64,000 nucleotides of DNA from Propionibacteriaceae bacterium P6A17 (GTDB lineage: Bacteria > Actinomycetota > Actinomycetes > Propionibacteriales > Propionibacteriaceae), in the NCBI GenBank assembly GCA_000619965.1, contig JHVD01000007.1, forward strand, positions 1 to 64,000, read 5' to 3'. Position numbers and translations under genes: made by a program. The notes under the pieces were generated by a model. That model saw nothing but the letters and a program-made list of their open reading frames with translations, was not told the origin of the DNA and searched no databases. Numbering within the stretch: position 1 is the first letter of the stretch; every line of letters starts with the position of its first letter. Below, piece by piece: positions 24,306 through 33,600 of this stretch.

Positions 24306-24926
24306 GTGCAGTTCCCATCTCGTGTCGCTTCCTTCATCCGCTGGCATCGCCGCCTGATCGCCGCCTGCCTGGCCGCACTGGTCGTCGCGGGCATCGTCCA
24401 GGCAGCGACGGCGCGTCCGCCCGAAGGCGAGCCGGTCGTCGCGCTCACCCGTCATGTCCCGGCTGGGCAGCCCATTCCCGACGACGCCCTCGGTCTCGTC
24501 CACCTGCCGGCTGCCGCCATCTCCGACGACACGCTGCGGGATCCGACGCAAGTGGCAGGGGCGCAGGCGGCCGTCGCGCTCGGGGAGGGCCAGGTGCTCA
24601 CGCAGGCCATGCTGCTGCGAGGAGGCGTGGCGGCCGAGGGCAAGTCGCTCGTGCCCATCGCCGTCGAGCGTCCGGAGCTGCGTTCCCTGCTGGCGCCCGG
24701 AGCGGTGGTGCGGCTCGTGGTCGCGCTGGGCGACGTGCCAGAAGTGGTGTGCACGGCCCGCATCGCCACTCTGCCCGCAGAACGCGACGGCACCGTCGCG
24801 ACCGCGCGCGCTGGGTCCGGGATGGTGGTCGTCGAGGTCCCGACGGACGTCGCGCCGGTCGTCGCCACCCTCGGGCAGGGCGGCCAGCTCTCCGTCGTGC
24901 TGGGCGACGACGGCGGTCCACCCTGA
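24306..24926 (+). CDS. SAF-domain membrane-anchored protein (CpaB-like)
   Basis: This 206-residue protein has an N-terminal membrane anchor (residues 14-34), then a SAF domain (VVALTRHVPAGQPIPDDALG, then GAQAAVALGEGQVLTQAML) and a second beta-rich part (PIAVERPELRSLLAPGAVVR). SAF domains occur in the Flp pilus protein CpaB and in FlgA-like chaperones. There is no pilus gene nearby, and in many actinobacteria this lone gene lies next to fmdB and mscL, as here. Start is GTG 24306. Its last codons lie inside the first copy of a 60-bp tandem repeat, so the C-terminus may be repeat-derived. Confidence 0.8.
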   Translation: MQFPSRVASFIRWHRRLIAACLAALVVAGIVQAATARPPEGEPVVALTRHVPAGQPIPDDALGLVHLPAAAISDDTLRDPTQVAGAQAAVALGEGQVLTQAMLLRGGVAAEGKSLVPIAVERPELRSLLAPGAVVRLVVALGDVPEVVCTARIATLPAERDGTVATARAGSGMVVVEVPTDVAPVVATLGQGGQLSVVLGDDGGPP

Positions 24927-25058
24927 CGCACGTGGTTGGGAGGGCTGTTGGCCCACGTGCCGAAGTAGCGCACTGGTCCACCCGACGCACACGGTTGGGA
25001 GGGCTGTTGGCCCACGTGCCGAGGTGGCGAACTGGTCCACCCGACGCACACGGCGGGG
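24915..25058. repeat. About 60-bp tandem direct repeat, 2.4 copies
   Basis: Copies 24915-24974, 24975-25033 and the partial 25034-25058 each start ggtccaccc and contain ggttgggagggctgttggcc and cacgtgccga. Each full copy carries a small hairpin (GGGC-tgttg-GCCC) between CACGTG motifs, so it could terminate transcription. The first copy covers the stop codon of the SAF gene. The rest of the gap to mscL holds a weak promoter (TTGGGC 25108, TAGACT 25133). Confidence 0.85.
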
Positions 25059-25235
25059 AAGCGCCTCGACAACGGAGAAGAAACGTTTCCGCACGAAGCG
25101 CCGACGATTGGGCGGATCGTTCAGGCCCGAACTAGACTGGCAGCAGCCAGAGAGGGCCGGTGGTGAACTTCCGTTGCCCCTGGCAGTCTCTCCCCCCGTT
25201 CTCCCGCGTCCAGCGGAACACAGAAAGACCACAAC

Positions 25236-25604
25236 ATGCAGGGTTTCAAGGACTTCATCATGCGCGGCAATCTCGTCGAGCTCGCCGTCGCGTTCATCAT
25301 CGGCGGCGCCTTCGCGACGGTGGTCGAGGCATTCACCAAGATCATGCTCGACCTCATCGGCAAGCTCGGCGGCACCCCCGACTTCTCTTCCTTCAACCCC
25401 GGCGGTGTCAGCGTTGGCCCGTTCCTGACGGCCCTCATCGCCTTCCTCATCCTGGCCTTCGTGGTGTACTTCGGCGTCGTGAAGCCGTACAACTTCGCCA
25501 AGGAGCGCATGGCCAAGTCCGAGGAGGAGGCTCCCGCCGAGCCCACCGCCGAGGAGAAGCTGCTCGTCGAGATCCGCGACCTGCTGAAGGCGCAGCGCGC
25601 CTGA
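25236..25604 (+). CDS. mscL: Large-conductance mechanosensitive channel MscL
   Basis: This 122-residue channel has the amphipathic N-terminal helix (MQGFKDFIMRGNLVELAVAF), TM1 with the Gly/Ala-rich gate (AFIIGGAFATVVEAF), a short periplasmic loop, TM2 (LTALIAFLILAFVVYFGVV) and a charged C-terminal bundle (EEKLLVEIRDLLKAQ). It releases solutes on hypo-osmotic shock as a pentamer in the inner membrane. The gene stands alone with a possible promoter about 100 nt upstream. Confidence 0.96.
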   Translation: MQGFKDFIMRGNLVELAVAFIIGGAFATVVEAFTKIMLDLIGKLGGTPDFSSFNPGGVSVGPFLTALIAFLILAFVVYFGVVKPYNFAKERMAKSEEEAPAEPTAEEKLLVEIRDLLKAQRA

Positions 25605-25759
25605 TCGTCGCTCGACACGCGTTCGAGGCGTCGCCCAGCATGGGCGGCGCCTCGTTGCCTTCCCCGGGCCGCCCGCCCATGCGTGGGGCCGGACCGCAAG
25701 CGGGCGAACAGCCGAAGGGCACCCGTCTGGGACCTCTGAAGACGGGCCTCCAGGCCTAC

Positions 25760-25829
25760 GAAGGGATCCCGTCGGGCCCGACGAAGACCGGACAGGGCAC
25801 AGCCGAAGGGATCCCGTCGGGGACCCTTC
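25760..25829. repeat. Two 45-bp-spaced direct repeats with a terminator-like hairpin
   Basis: gaagggatcccgtcggg occurs at 25760-25776 and 25805-25821, with a further match in the following accgga. The second copy forms a long near-perfect hairpin (25803-25829: cgaagggatccc pairs with ggggacccttcg). It lies in the 295-bp region between convergent mscL and the small gene at 25900 and probably terminates both. I see no gene in 25605-25899. Confidence 0.7.
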
Positions 25830-25899
25830 GCAGACCGGACCGGACCGCAAGCCTGCGCACGACGGACGAGGTCCCACCGCGCCCCAACCCGGGTGATAC

Positions 25900-26262
25900 T
25901 CAGCCCCAGTGGGGCGGGCGGTCGGCGACCAGCCGGCGCTCGTCGACGTTGAGCGGTCGGCGCGCGGGCCGGGTGGGCACGAGCCCCGTGAGCCCGAGCA
26001 GTTCCCGCACTGCCTGCAGACGCGCGTGGAAGACGGCGAAGCCGATGTCGGCCACTGCTTCCCGCTCGACGGGAAACGGCCACGGCTCCCCCGCCTCCTG
26101 TTGACGGGTGCGCACGTCGGCCAGCGCGGCCGGGCCGAGGCCGAGCTCCTCGAGCGCCGCAGCGACGTCGTCGGGGCTCGGCGAAGTGAGCGGCAGCTCG
26201 CGGCCCGTCAGCGCGCGCCCCAATTCGACGGCGAACCTCGCCTGGCGCCCGGGATCGGTCAC
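25900..26262 (-). CDS. Conserved small hypothetical protein after UGPase
   Basis: This 120-residue protein of unknown function begins TDPGRQARFAVELGRALTGR, with alpha-helical content and the segment DDVAAALEELGLGPAALADV. The C-terminal half is rich in Arg and Pro, and there is no membrane segment or signal. Its GTG overlaps the UGPase stop (GTGA), so the two are co-translated, which supports its being real. I recognise no domain. Confidence 0.7.
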   Translation of the reverse strand: MTDPGRQARFAVELGRALTGRELPLTSPSPDDVAAALEELGLGPAALADVRTRQQEAGEPWPFPVEREAVADIGFAVFHARLQAVRELLGLTGLVPTRPARRPLNVDERRLVADRPPHWG

Positions 26263-27638
26263 TGGCCGAGCTCAGCCCCGTCAGCGACACGCTGCGGGAC
26301 GCCGCGATCGTCGAGCACGGCGTCGCCGACGACGCGCACGTCGCGCCCGAACGTCCAATCGCCGCGCACCTTCAGGCTCGTCGCGTCCCGCAGACTGGGC
26401 GCGTGCGGGATGCGCTCGTCGAACTTCGCGATCGTCTTGAAGTGCGCGGAGTCGAGCGAAATCTCGGGCGAATGCCCGGTGCGCGCGACGAGGTGCCCGC
26501 CCTCGTCGAGGTCGTAGACGTCGGAGCGCAGCAGGAGCAGCTCGTTGGTGGTCTTGACCGGCAGGAAGCGGTCGCGGCCCACGCAGATGGCGGTGGCGCC
26601 CTCGAACACCTCGATCGCCGCACCCATCGCGGATTCGATCTGCACGACCGGAGTCGAGGAGGAGTCGGTGGGGTCCACGGTCTTCTCGTTGCGGATCAGC
26701 GGCAGCCCCAGCACGGAATTGCGCTCGACGAGCGCCTCCTTCAACCGCACGAGATCAAACCACAGGTTGTTGGTGTGGAAGAACGGATGGCGGAACTCGT
26801 CGGTGAAGAAGTCCATCTCCTCCGGTGCGGTCTGGGCGGTGTCGCGCAGGATGAGCTGTCCGTCCACCTTGCGAATCGCGAGGTGACCGCCCTTCTTGTC
26901 GTTGACCGTCCGGCGGCACAACTCGGCAGCGTACGGGGCGCCCGACTGTGCAAACCAACCAGCGATGCGCGCACTCGGCGCGGCCCCGAGGTTGTCGCCA
27001 TTCGAGACGCAGGCGTAGCGGTAGCCGGCGGCCAGGAGCTGATCGAGCACCCCCGAGCCCTCGAGTGCCGGGTAGAGGTCACCGTGCCCGGGCGGGCACC
27101 ACTCCAGCGACGGGTCATCCGGCCACTCGACGGGGGTGAGGTCGTCGGCGCGCAGCTTCGGCTCCTGATTCTGCAGGAACGTCAGCGGCAGGCCGTCGAC
27201 GGCCAACTCCGGGTAGCGCGTCAGGAAGTCACGCGTGTCGGCGTCGGTGCGGAAGCTCGTCATGAACAGCACGGGCAGACGCGCCCCGTGCTCGGCGCGC
27301 GCCGACAGCACTTGGCGGGCGATGAGGTCGAGGAAGTTGAGCCCATCGCGCACCTCGAGCAGGGTCTTGGCCTTGTCAAGCCCCATCGACGTGCCGAGGC
27401 CGCCGTTGAGCTTGATGACCACCAATTGGTCGAGCGCAGCGCGGGCCTGCTCGTCGGAGACCGCGACGTCGTCGAGCATCGGCGGATCCGTCAGCGGCTC
27501 GATGCTCTCCTCCCGGATGACGCCCGTGGCTCCGGACTCCAACTGCGTGTAGAAGCTCGAGAACACTTCGATGGCCGGGGCGGCGACGCCGGCGGCCTCC
27601 ATCTTCGCTCGGGCGGCCTCGAGGCCTGCTCGGGACAT
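26259..27638 (-). CDS. UTP-glucose-1-phosphate uridylyltransferase (UDPGP family)
   Basis: This 459-residue enzyme makes UDP-glucose from UTP and glucose-1-phosphate. It belongs to the eukaryotic-type UDPGP family: the nucleotide loop VVIKLNGGLGTSMGLDKAKT, LFMTSFRTDADTRDFL, NQEPKLRADD, PPGHGDLYPALEGSG, VSNGDNLGA, and a C-terminal beta-helix. Bacterial GalU is a different, shorter family, so the symbol galU does not strictly apply. The start is ATG 27638 after GGAGGACG. An upstream in-frame Met lacks a ribosome binding site. Confidence 0.94.
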   Translation of the reverse strand: MSRAGLEAARAKMEAAGVAAPAIEVFSSFYTQLESGATGVIREESIEPLTDPPMLDDVAVSDEQARAALDQLVVIKLNGGLGTSMGLDKAKTLLEVRDGLNFLDLIARQVLSARAEHGARLPVLFMTSFRTDADTRDFLTRYPELAVDGLPLTFLQNQEPKLRADDLTPVEWPDDPSLEWCPPGHGDLYPALEGSGVLDQLLAAGYRYACVSNGDNLGAAPSARIAGWFAQSGAPYAAELCRRTVNDKKGGHLAIRKVDGQLILRDTAQTAPEEMDFFTDEFRHPFFHTNNLWFDLVRLKEALVERNSVLGLPLIRNEKTVDPTDSSSTPVVQIESAMGAAIEVFEGATAICVGRDRFLPVKTTNELLLLRSDVYDLDEGGHLVARTGHSPEISLDSAHFKTIAKFDERIPHAPSLRDATSLKVRGDWTFGRDVRVVGDAVLDDRGVPQRVADGAELGQ

Positions 27639-27786
27639 ACGACGTCCTCCTTGGGGTTGGCTCGGCTCCAACGCTACCGCGCGCCAAGCCACAGGTGCCC
27701 CGTCGGGGCGGCAAACGCGCAGCCGATGCGCGCACGCCGACGGGGAATCGTCGCTTTCACGGGGAACGGCTAGAATCGCTCACGTT

Positions 27787-27860
27787 GACCTCGTAGCTCA
27801 GCTGGATAGAGCACCGCTCTCCTAAAGCGGGTGTCGTTGGTTCGAATCCAATCGGGGTCG
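27787..27860 (+). tRNA. tRNA-Arg (anticodon CCT)
   Basis: The cloverleaf is complete. The acceptor arms GACCTCG and CGGGGTC pair with one G-T. The D-arm contains AGCTCAGCTGGATAGAGC, the anticodon stem CCGCT/AGCGG holds loop CTCCTAA with anticodon CCT at 27821-27823, and the T-arm has GGTTCGAATCC. No CCA is encoded. A terminator hairpin follows within 9 nt. Confidence 0.97.
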
Positions 27861-27868
27861 CGCACGGA

Positions 27869-27894
27869 GGGCCCAATCAGTCTCGACTGGGCCC
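27869..27894 (+). terminator. tRNA-Arg terminator
   Basis: GGGCCCA (27869-27875) pairs with TGGGCCC (27888-27894) and is followed by TTCGTCAT. It is placed exactly where the tRNA transcript should end. Confidence 0.85.
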
Positions 27895-27918
27895 TTCGTC
27901 ATACCTCGACGACGACCC

Positions 27919-27942
27919 TCCGCCGGGTCCTGGTCCGGCGGA
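27919..27942. terminator. Second hairpin after tRNA-Arg
   Basis: TCCGCCGG (27919-27926) and CCGGCGGA (27935-27942) form an 8-bp stem with an 8-nt loop. It could end the convergent uracil permease transcript. Confidence 0.5.
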
Positions 27943-27983
27943 CCCGTGCCCGTGCCCGCGGACAGACCGCGCCGTCGGACCCA

Positions 27984-28050
27984 CTCTTCGATTTCGCCCG
28001 GCCTATCGAGACCCCAACACGGACTCTTCGACTTCGCCCGGCCTATAGAG
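27984..28050. repeat. 27-bp imperfect direct repeat, 40-bp period
   Basis: ctcttcgatttcgcccggcc at 27984 and ctcttcgacttcgcccggcc at 28024 each continue with tatcgag or tatagag. The copies differ at 2 of 27 positions. They sit in the intergenic space between tRNA-Arg and the uracil permease gene, with no coding evidence. Confidence 0.8.
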
Positions 28051-28084
28051 CGGGCAAACTCCCACAGCCCGGGCAAACCGTCGG

Positions 28085-29428
28085 TCAATGCCCTTCGAGC
28101 TCACTGCCCGCAGGCGCCGACGCCGGGCTGGCCGGCTCCCACCGGGTTCCGCGCCAACGCGAGATCCAGCGCATCGCGTGGTAGATGCCGATGGCGGCGA
28201 ACGAGCCCAGCGCGATGCCTTCGAAGGTCATGTCGCCTGCGGTCCACGTGAAGTTGGCGATGGCGATGATCATGGCCACGGCGGCAGTGTTGAGGTTCAC
28301 GGGGTCGGAGAAGCTCACCCGGTTCTGCACCCAGATGCGCACGCCGAGCATGCCGATCATGCCGTAGAGGACCGTCGCGGCGCCGCCGAGCACACCAGCC
28401 GGGATCGTGTTGATGAGCTGCCCGAACTTCGGCAGCATCGACAGCGAAATCGCGATGAGCGCGGCGACGACGTAGGCCGCCGTCGAGTACACCTTCGTAG
28501 CCGCCATGACGCCGATGTTCTCCGCGTAGGTCGTGGTGCCGGAGCCACCGCCGGAGCCGGCGAACATCGTCGAGAGACCATCGGCGAAGAGTGCGCGCCC
28601 GGTGACGTCGTCGAGGTCCTTGCCGGTCATCGCGGATACCGACTTCACGTGCCCGATGTTCTCAGCGACGAGCACCAGCACCACCGGCACGAACAGGCCG
28701 AGCAGGGTCACGTCGAATGCCGGCGCGCGGAACTCGGGCAGGCCCACCCAGCCGGCCTGCGCGATCGCCGAGAAGTCGACCTCGCCGCGGATGACGGCCG
28801 TCACGTAGCCGACGAGCACGCCGATGAGGATCGACAGGCGACCGATCAGGCCCCGGAAGAACACCGTCGTGAAGAGGATCGCGGCGATGGTGACGACGGC
28901 CGTCACGGGCGCGAGCTTGACGTTGTTCCACGCGGCCGGGGCGAGGTTGAAGCCGATGAGCGCGACGATCGCGCCGGTCACCACCGGCGGCATCAGCTTG
29001 TCGATCCAGCGCGCGCCGGCGAAGTGGACGATGATGCCCACCAGCGCGAGCGCCGCACCGGTGGCGATGATGCCGCCCTGCGCGAGGGCCGCCTTGTGGG
29101 GATCCAGGATGGCGCCCGGCTCGGCGACGTAGCCCGTCACCGCACCGATGGGCGCGAGCAGCGCGAACGACGAACCGAGGTAGCTCGGCAGGCGGCCCGC
29201 GGTGATGAGGATGAACAAGATGGTGCCGATGCCGGTGAAGAACAGCGTTGTCGCGGGGTTGAAGCCCGTGATCAGCGGGACGAGGAACGTCGCACCGAAC
29301 ATCGCGACGACGTGCTGCGCGCCAATGCCTATCGTCTGCGGCCAGGCGAGCCGCTCGTCGGGCTGCACCACTGCACCCTGCTCGATGTGCCTGCCGTCGC
29401 CGTGCAGCCGCCAGCCCAACCCTGCCAT
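28085..29428 (-). CDS. uraA: Uracil permease (NCS2 / UraA-like)
   Basis: This 447-residue NCS2 transporter has about 14 helices, the first after LAWPQTIGIGAQHVVAMFGA. The conserved substrate region is VAENIGHVKSVSAMTGKDLD, where the Glu binds uracil in E. coli UraA, and SGGGSGTTTYAENIGVMAAT is the second signature. It would import uracil with protons. I chose ATG 29428 (MAGLGWRLHGDGRHIEQG), since the longer frame lacks a hydrophobic start. Convergent with tRNA-Arg and its hairpins. Confidence 0.92.
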   Translation of the reverse strand: MAGLGWRLHGDGRHIEQGAVVQPDERLAWPQTIGIGAQHVVAMFGATFLVPLITGFNPATTLFFTGIGTILFILITAGRLPSYLGSSFALLAPIGAVTGYVAEPGAILDPHKAALAQGGIIATGAALALVGIIVHFAGARWIDKLMPPVVTGAIVALIGFNLAPAAWNNVKLAPVTAVVTIAAILFTTVFFRGLIGRLSILIGVLVGYVTAVIRGEVDFSAIAQAGWVGLPEFRAPAFDVTLLGLFVPVVLVLVAENIGHVKSVSAMTGKDLDDVTGRALFADGLSTMFAGSGGGSGTTTYAENIGVMAATKVYSTAAYVVAALIAISLSMLPKFGQLINTIPAGVLGGAATVLYGMIGMLGVRIWVQNRVSFSDPVNLNTAAVAMIIAIANFTWTAGDMTFEGIALGSFAAIGIYHAMRWISRWRGTRWEPASPASAPAGSELEGH

Positions 29429-29594
29429 GTTCGCTCCTCGCGTCGAGATCCGAGGGGAGTCTATTCCCGACGATCTCCCTCCGGGAAGGCGGTCCGCGGG
29501 AGGGGCCCGCGACGGGCACACACGACGAACACACACCACAAGCCCACACGACGAAGGGCCGCCGCACCGCAGCGCGACGGCCCCGTCGTTTCGA

Positions 29595-29611
29595 CAGGCC
29601 CTCCGGGCCTG
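29595..29611. repeat. Palindromic REP-like element / terminator
   Basis: CAGGCCC-tcc-GGGCCTG is flanked by gtttcga on the left and ctcaacgag on the right. The GTTTCGACAGGC...CTCAACGA motif is a short palindromic repeat often seen between actinobacterial genes. It lies 17 nt after the DHOD-like gene and could terminate that operon. The rest of 29429-29627 contains GC-rich short repeats, and I see no gene there. Confidence 0.6.
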
Positions 29612-29627
29612 CTCAACGAGCCGAACG

Positions 29628-30638
29628 TCAGACGAGCGAACCGTACGTCGACTTGGCCTTCTGCAGCGCGTCGACGTAGCCCGCCCGCTCGTAGCGGTCT
29701 GCGGCCATGTCCTTCGGCACGGCGAGCATGCCCCGGGCCTGATCGAGCGTGAGCCCGCGAGCCTCCAGCCAGCGCTCGAGCCCGTCGACGAGGACCTGCG
29801 CGTGACCCGCCCCATGGCGCACCAGCGACGACGTCGTCATCACGACGTCCGCGCCGGCGAGGATGTACTTGATGACGTCCTCGGCCTGGTCGACGCCCGT
29901 CGTCGCGGCCAGCGACGCGCGGACGTGGTCGCGCAGGATCGCGATCCAGGTGCGCGGCAGCCGAGCCTCGTTCGGCTGCGACAACGTCACCCCGGACTGC
30001 ACGGTCATGCGCTCCAGATCGATGTCCGGCTGCAGGAAGCGGTTGAACAGCACCAAGGCATCCGCCCCGGCCCGGTCCAACCGGGTGCACATGTGGCCCA
30101 CCGACGAGAAGTACGGGCTCAGCTTCACCGCGACGGGCACGTCGACCGACTGCTTGACCGCCTCCACGATGTCGAGGTGGCGCTGCTCGACGTCGATGCC
30201 GACCGTCGCGAGGTCGCCCGGCACGAAGTAGATGTTCAGCTCGATGCCCGCCGCGCCGGCCTCCTGGAGGCGACGCGCCGTCTCGATCCACGAGCCCAGC
30301 CGGACACCGTTGAGCGACGCGATCACCGGCACCTCCGACACCTTGACGGCGTCCTCGATCAACTCGAGGTAGTGGCGGCTCGGATCGTTGTCGAGGGTGA
30401 TCGTCGACGGGAAGAACGACGTCGCCTCCCCGAACATGTCCTCGAACTCCGCCTCCAGCTCCGTCACCCGCTCCGCCTCGCGGCGCAGCTGTTCCTCGAA
30501 CAGCGAGTACACGACGACGGCGCCCACGCCCCCGTCGCCGAGCGCGCGGATGTCGTCGGGGGTCTGGCTGAGCGGCCCCGCGGAGGCGACGACGGGATTG
30601 CGCAGCGTCAGCCCCATGTATGTGGTCTCGAGGTTCAT
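29628..30638 (-). CDS. Dihydroorotate dehydrogenase-like protein, PFOR-associated
   Basis: This 336-residue TIM-barrel flavoprotein of the DHOD superfamily begins MNLETTYMGLTLRNPVVASA. It has NIYFVPGDLATVG where PyrD proteins have their substrate Asn, then AVKLSPYFSS and phosphate-binding glycines near AGADVVMTTSSLVRHG. The usual PyrD Ser/Cys base motif is not evident, so pyrimidine synthesis is doubtful. The ATG shares one base with the PFOR stop (TGATG), and PFOR-adjacent DHOD-like genes recur in anaerobes. The substrate is unknown. Confidence 0.88.
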   Translation of the reverse strand: MNLETTYMGLTLRNPVVASAGPLSQTPDDIRALGDGGVGAVVVYSLFEEQLRREAERVTELEAEFEDMFGEATSFFPSTITLDNDPSRHYLELIEDAVKVSEVPVIASLNGVRLGSWIETARRLQEAGAAGIELNIYFVPGDLATVGIDVEQRHLDIVEAVKQSVDVPVAVKLSPYFSSVGHMCTRLDRAGADALVLFNRFLQPDIDLERMTVQSGVTLSQPNEARLPRTWIAILRDHVRASLAATTGVDQAEDVIKYILAGADVVMTTSSLVRHGAGHAQVLVDGLERWLEARGLTLDQARGMLAVPKDMAADRYERAGYVDALQKAKSTYGSLV

Positions 30639-33600
30639 CAGTGCTCCCTACTGTCCTTCGCGAACTTCTCCGCGGCCTGCGTGGCCAGGTCCTCGTACTC
30701 GCGCCAGCGCCGCTCCACCTGCGCCTGTCCCAGGTCGGTGAGCCGCTCGGCCTCCTTCGGGTTGCTCGCCCACAGCGCCTTGTAGCGCAGCTCCTTGCCC
30801 TGGTACTCCTTGAGCGGCAGACGCGGCCGCGGGGAGTCGAGCAGGAACGGGTTGCCGCCCTGGTCTCGGATGACCGGGTTGTAGCGCATCAGCGGCCAGT
30901 GGCCGGAGTTGACGGCCTTGTACTGCTGGTCGAGCCCGTTGCGCAGGTCGTAGCCGTGGGCGATGCAGTGGCTGTAGGCGATGATGAGGCTCGGCCCGTC
31001 GTAGGCCTCCGCCTCCCGGAACGCCTTCAGCGTCTGCTGCGGGTCCGCGCCCAGCGCGACCCTGGCCACGTACACCGTGCCGTAGGCGGTCGCCTGCAAC
31101 GCCAGATCCTTCTTGTACGTCGTCTTGCCGCTGGCGGCGAACTTCGCGACGGCGCCCAGCGGCGTCGACTTCGACGACTGCCCGCCGGTGTTGGAGTACA
31201 CCTCGGTGTCGAGGACGAGCACGTTGATGTTGCGCCCCGAGGCGAGCACGTGGTCGAGGCCACCCGAGCCGATGTCATAGGCCCAGCCGTCGCCACCGAC
31301 GATCCACACCGAACGCCGCAGGAGGTGGTCGGCGACGCTCAGCAGATCCTGCACCTTCGGCCCCTCGAGCTGCAGGAGGCGATCCATCAGCCGGTCCACC
31401 AGGCCCTGCTGCTCGACGAGGTCCGAGCCGGAAAGCTGCTCGTTGGCGAGCAGCCGGTCGACGAGGTCGTCGTCGGCGATCTCTCCCCGCAGCTCCTCCA
31501 GCCGGGTGCGCGCCAAGCCGGCATGCACGTCGGCGGCGAGCCGCATGCCGAGACCGAACTCGGCGTTGTCCTCGAAGAGCGAGTTGGACCAGGCCGGGCC
31601 GCGACCGTTGCCGTTCTTCGCCCAGGGCGTCGTCGGGAGGTTGCCGCCGTAGATCGACGAGCAGCCCGTCGCGTTCGCGACCATCAGCCGATCACCGAAG
31701 AGCTGGGTGAGCAGCTTCAGGTACGGCGTCTCGCCACAGCCGGAGCAGGCGCCGGAGAACTCGAACAACGGCTCAAGGAACTGCGTGCCGCGCACGGTGC
31801 CGAAGTCGACCCGCTCGCGGGCGTTGTACGGGATCTCCTCGAAGAACTTGACCGCCTCGCGCTCCTTCGTGCGATCCAGCTTCGGCTCAAGGTTGATGGC
31901 GCGACGGTGCGGCTGCCCGATGGGCCGCACCGGGCACGCCTCGACGCACAGTCCGCAGCCCGTGCAGTCCTCCGCGTACACCTGCAGCGTGTAGTTCGTG
32001 TCGGGCAGGCCCGCCGCGTTGAGGGGTGCCGTGAGGAACCCGTCGGGCGCACCCTCGGCCACGCTCGTCGGGTACGACTTCGCGCGCAGTACCGCGTGCG
32101 GGCAGACGAAGGCGCAGTTGCCGCACTGGATGCAGGACTCGTTGTCCCAGACCGCGATGATGTCGGAGATGTTGCGCTTCTCGTAGCGGGTGGTGCCCGA
32201 CGGGTAGGAGCCGTCGACGGGCAGCGCCGACACCGGCAGGCTGTCGCCGCGGTCGGCGAGCATCTCGGCGGTGACGGTGCGCACGAACTCCGGCGCGTCG
32301 GCCGGGACGGGGGCGAGGAGTTCCTTCGACGAGACCACGCCCGGCGTGACCTCGATGAGGTTCTCCAGCGCGGAGTCGACGGCGACGTGGTTCTTGCGCA
32401 CCACCTCGGCCGACTTGCGCATGTACGTCTTCGTGATCGAATCCTTGATCTCCTGGATCGCCTCCTCGCGCGGAAGGACGCCGGAGATCGCGAAGAAGCA
32501 GGTCTGCAGGATCGTGTTGGTGCGCGAGCCGAGACCCGCGGCCCGAGCGACGGTGCCCGCGTCGATCGCGTACACCTTCAGGCCCAGTTCGGTGATGCCG
32601 CGCTGCAGCGGCCCCGGCAGATGGTCCCACGTCTCGGCGCCGTACGGCGAGTTCAGCAGCAGCGTCGCACCCGGCTTCGCGAAGGCGAGGATGTCGACCC
32701 GTTCCAGGATGGACCAGTGGTGGCAGCCGATGAAACCGGCCCGCCCGACGAGGTACGGCGCCTGGATCGGGTTCGGGCCGAACCGCAGGTGCGAGACCGT
32801 GCGCGATCCGGACTTCTTGGAGTCGTAGACGAAGTAGCCCTGCGCGTAGGTGCCGTCGCGGTGGCCGAGGATCTTGATCGTGTTCTTGTTGGCGCCGACG
32901 GTGCCGTCCGAGCCCATGCCGTAGAACACCGCGGCGAGGGTCTGAGGATCCGACAGGTCGAAGCTCGGGTCGTAGTCGAGCGAGAGGTGGGTGACGTCGT
33001 CGTTGATGCCGACGGTGAACCTCGGCTTCGGCTCGTCCTTGGCCAGCTCGTCGAACACGGCCTTCGCCATCGCCGGCGTGAACTCCTTGCTGGAGAGGCC
33101 ATAGCGGCCGCCGATGATGCGCGGCAGCACCTCGCGTCGCCCGGTGGCCACCGCCTCGGACAGCGCCGAGGCGACATCGAGGAACAGCGGCTCGCCGCCC
33201 GCGCCCGACTCCTTCGTGCGGTCGAGCACTGCGATGCGCCGGACCGTCTCGGGCAGGATCTTGAGGATCTGCTCGACGGGGAACGGCCGGTAGAGCCGCA
33301 CGAAGATCACGCCCGTCTTCTCGCCCGCCGCATTGAGGTGGTCGACGACGGGCCGCACCGTCTCGATGCCCGAGCCCATGATGACGACGACACGCTCCGC
33401 GTCCTCGGCGCCGTGGTACTCGGCGAGCGCATACTTGCGCCCCGTCATCTCCTCGAACTCGGCCATGACCTTCTCGACGATGCCCGGCACGGCGAGGTAG
33501 TACGGGTTGGCCGTCTCGCGCGACTGGAAGTACGTGTCCGGATTCTGGGCCGTGCCGCGGATGAACGGGTGCGCAGGGCTCAGCGCGCGTTCGCGGTGGG

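Noticed and set aside
23186-24448. Minus-strand frame with an ATGPE-like pentapeptide repeat
   Set aside because: It runs through the antisense of the cyclo-ligase and zinc-ribbon genes. The repeat comes from the 15-bp minisatellite.
24063-25877. 604-codon minus-strand frame with repeated RVDQ-like blocks
   Set aside because: It is antisense to the SAF and mscL genes. The repeats are the 60-bp tandem unit.
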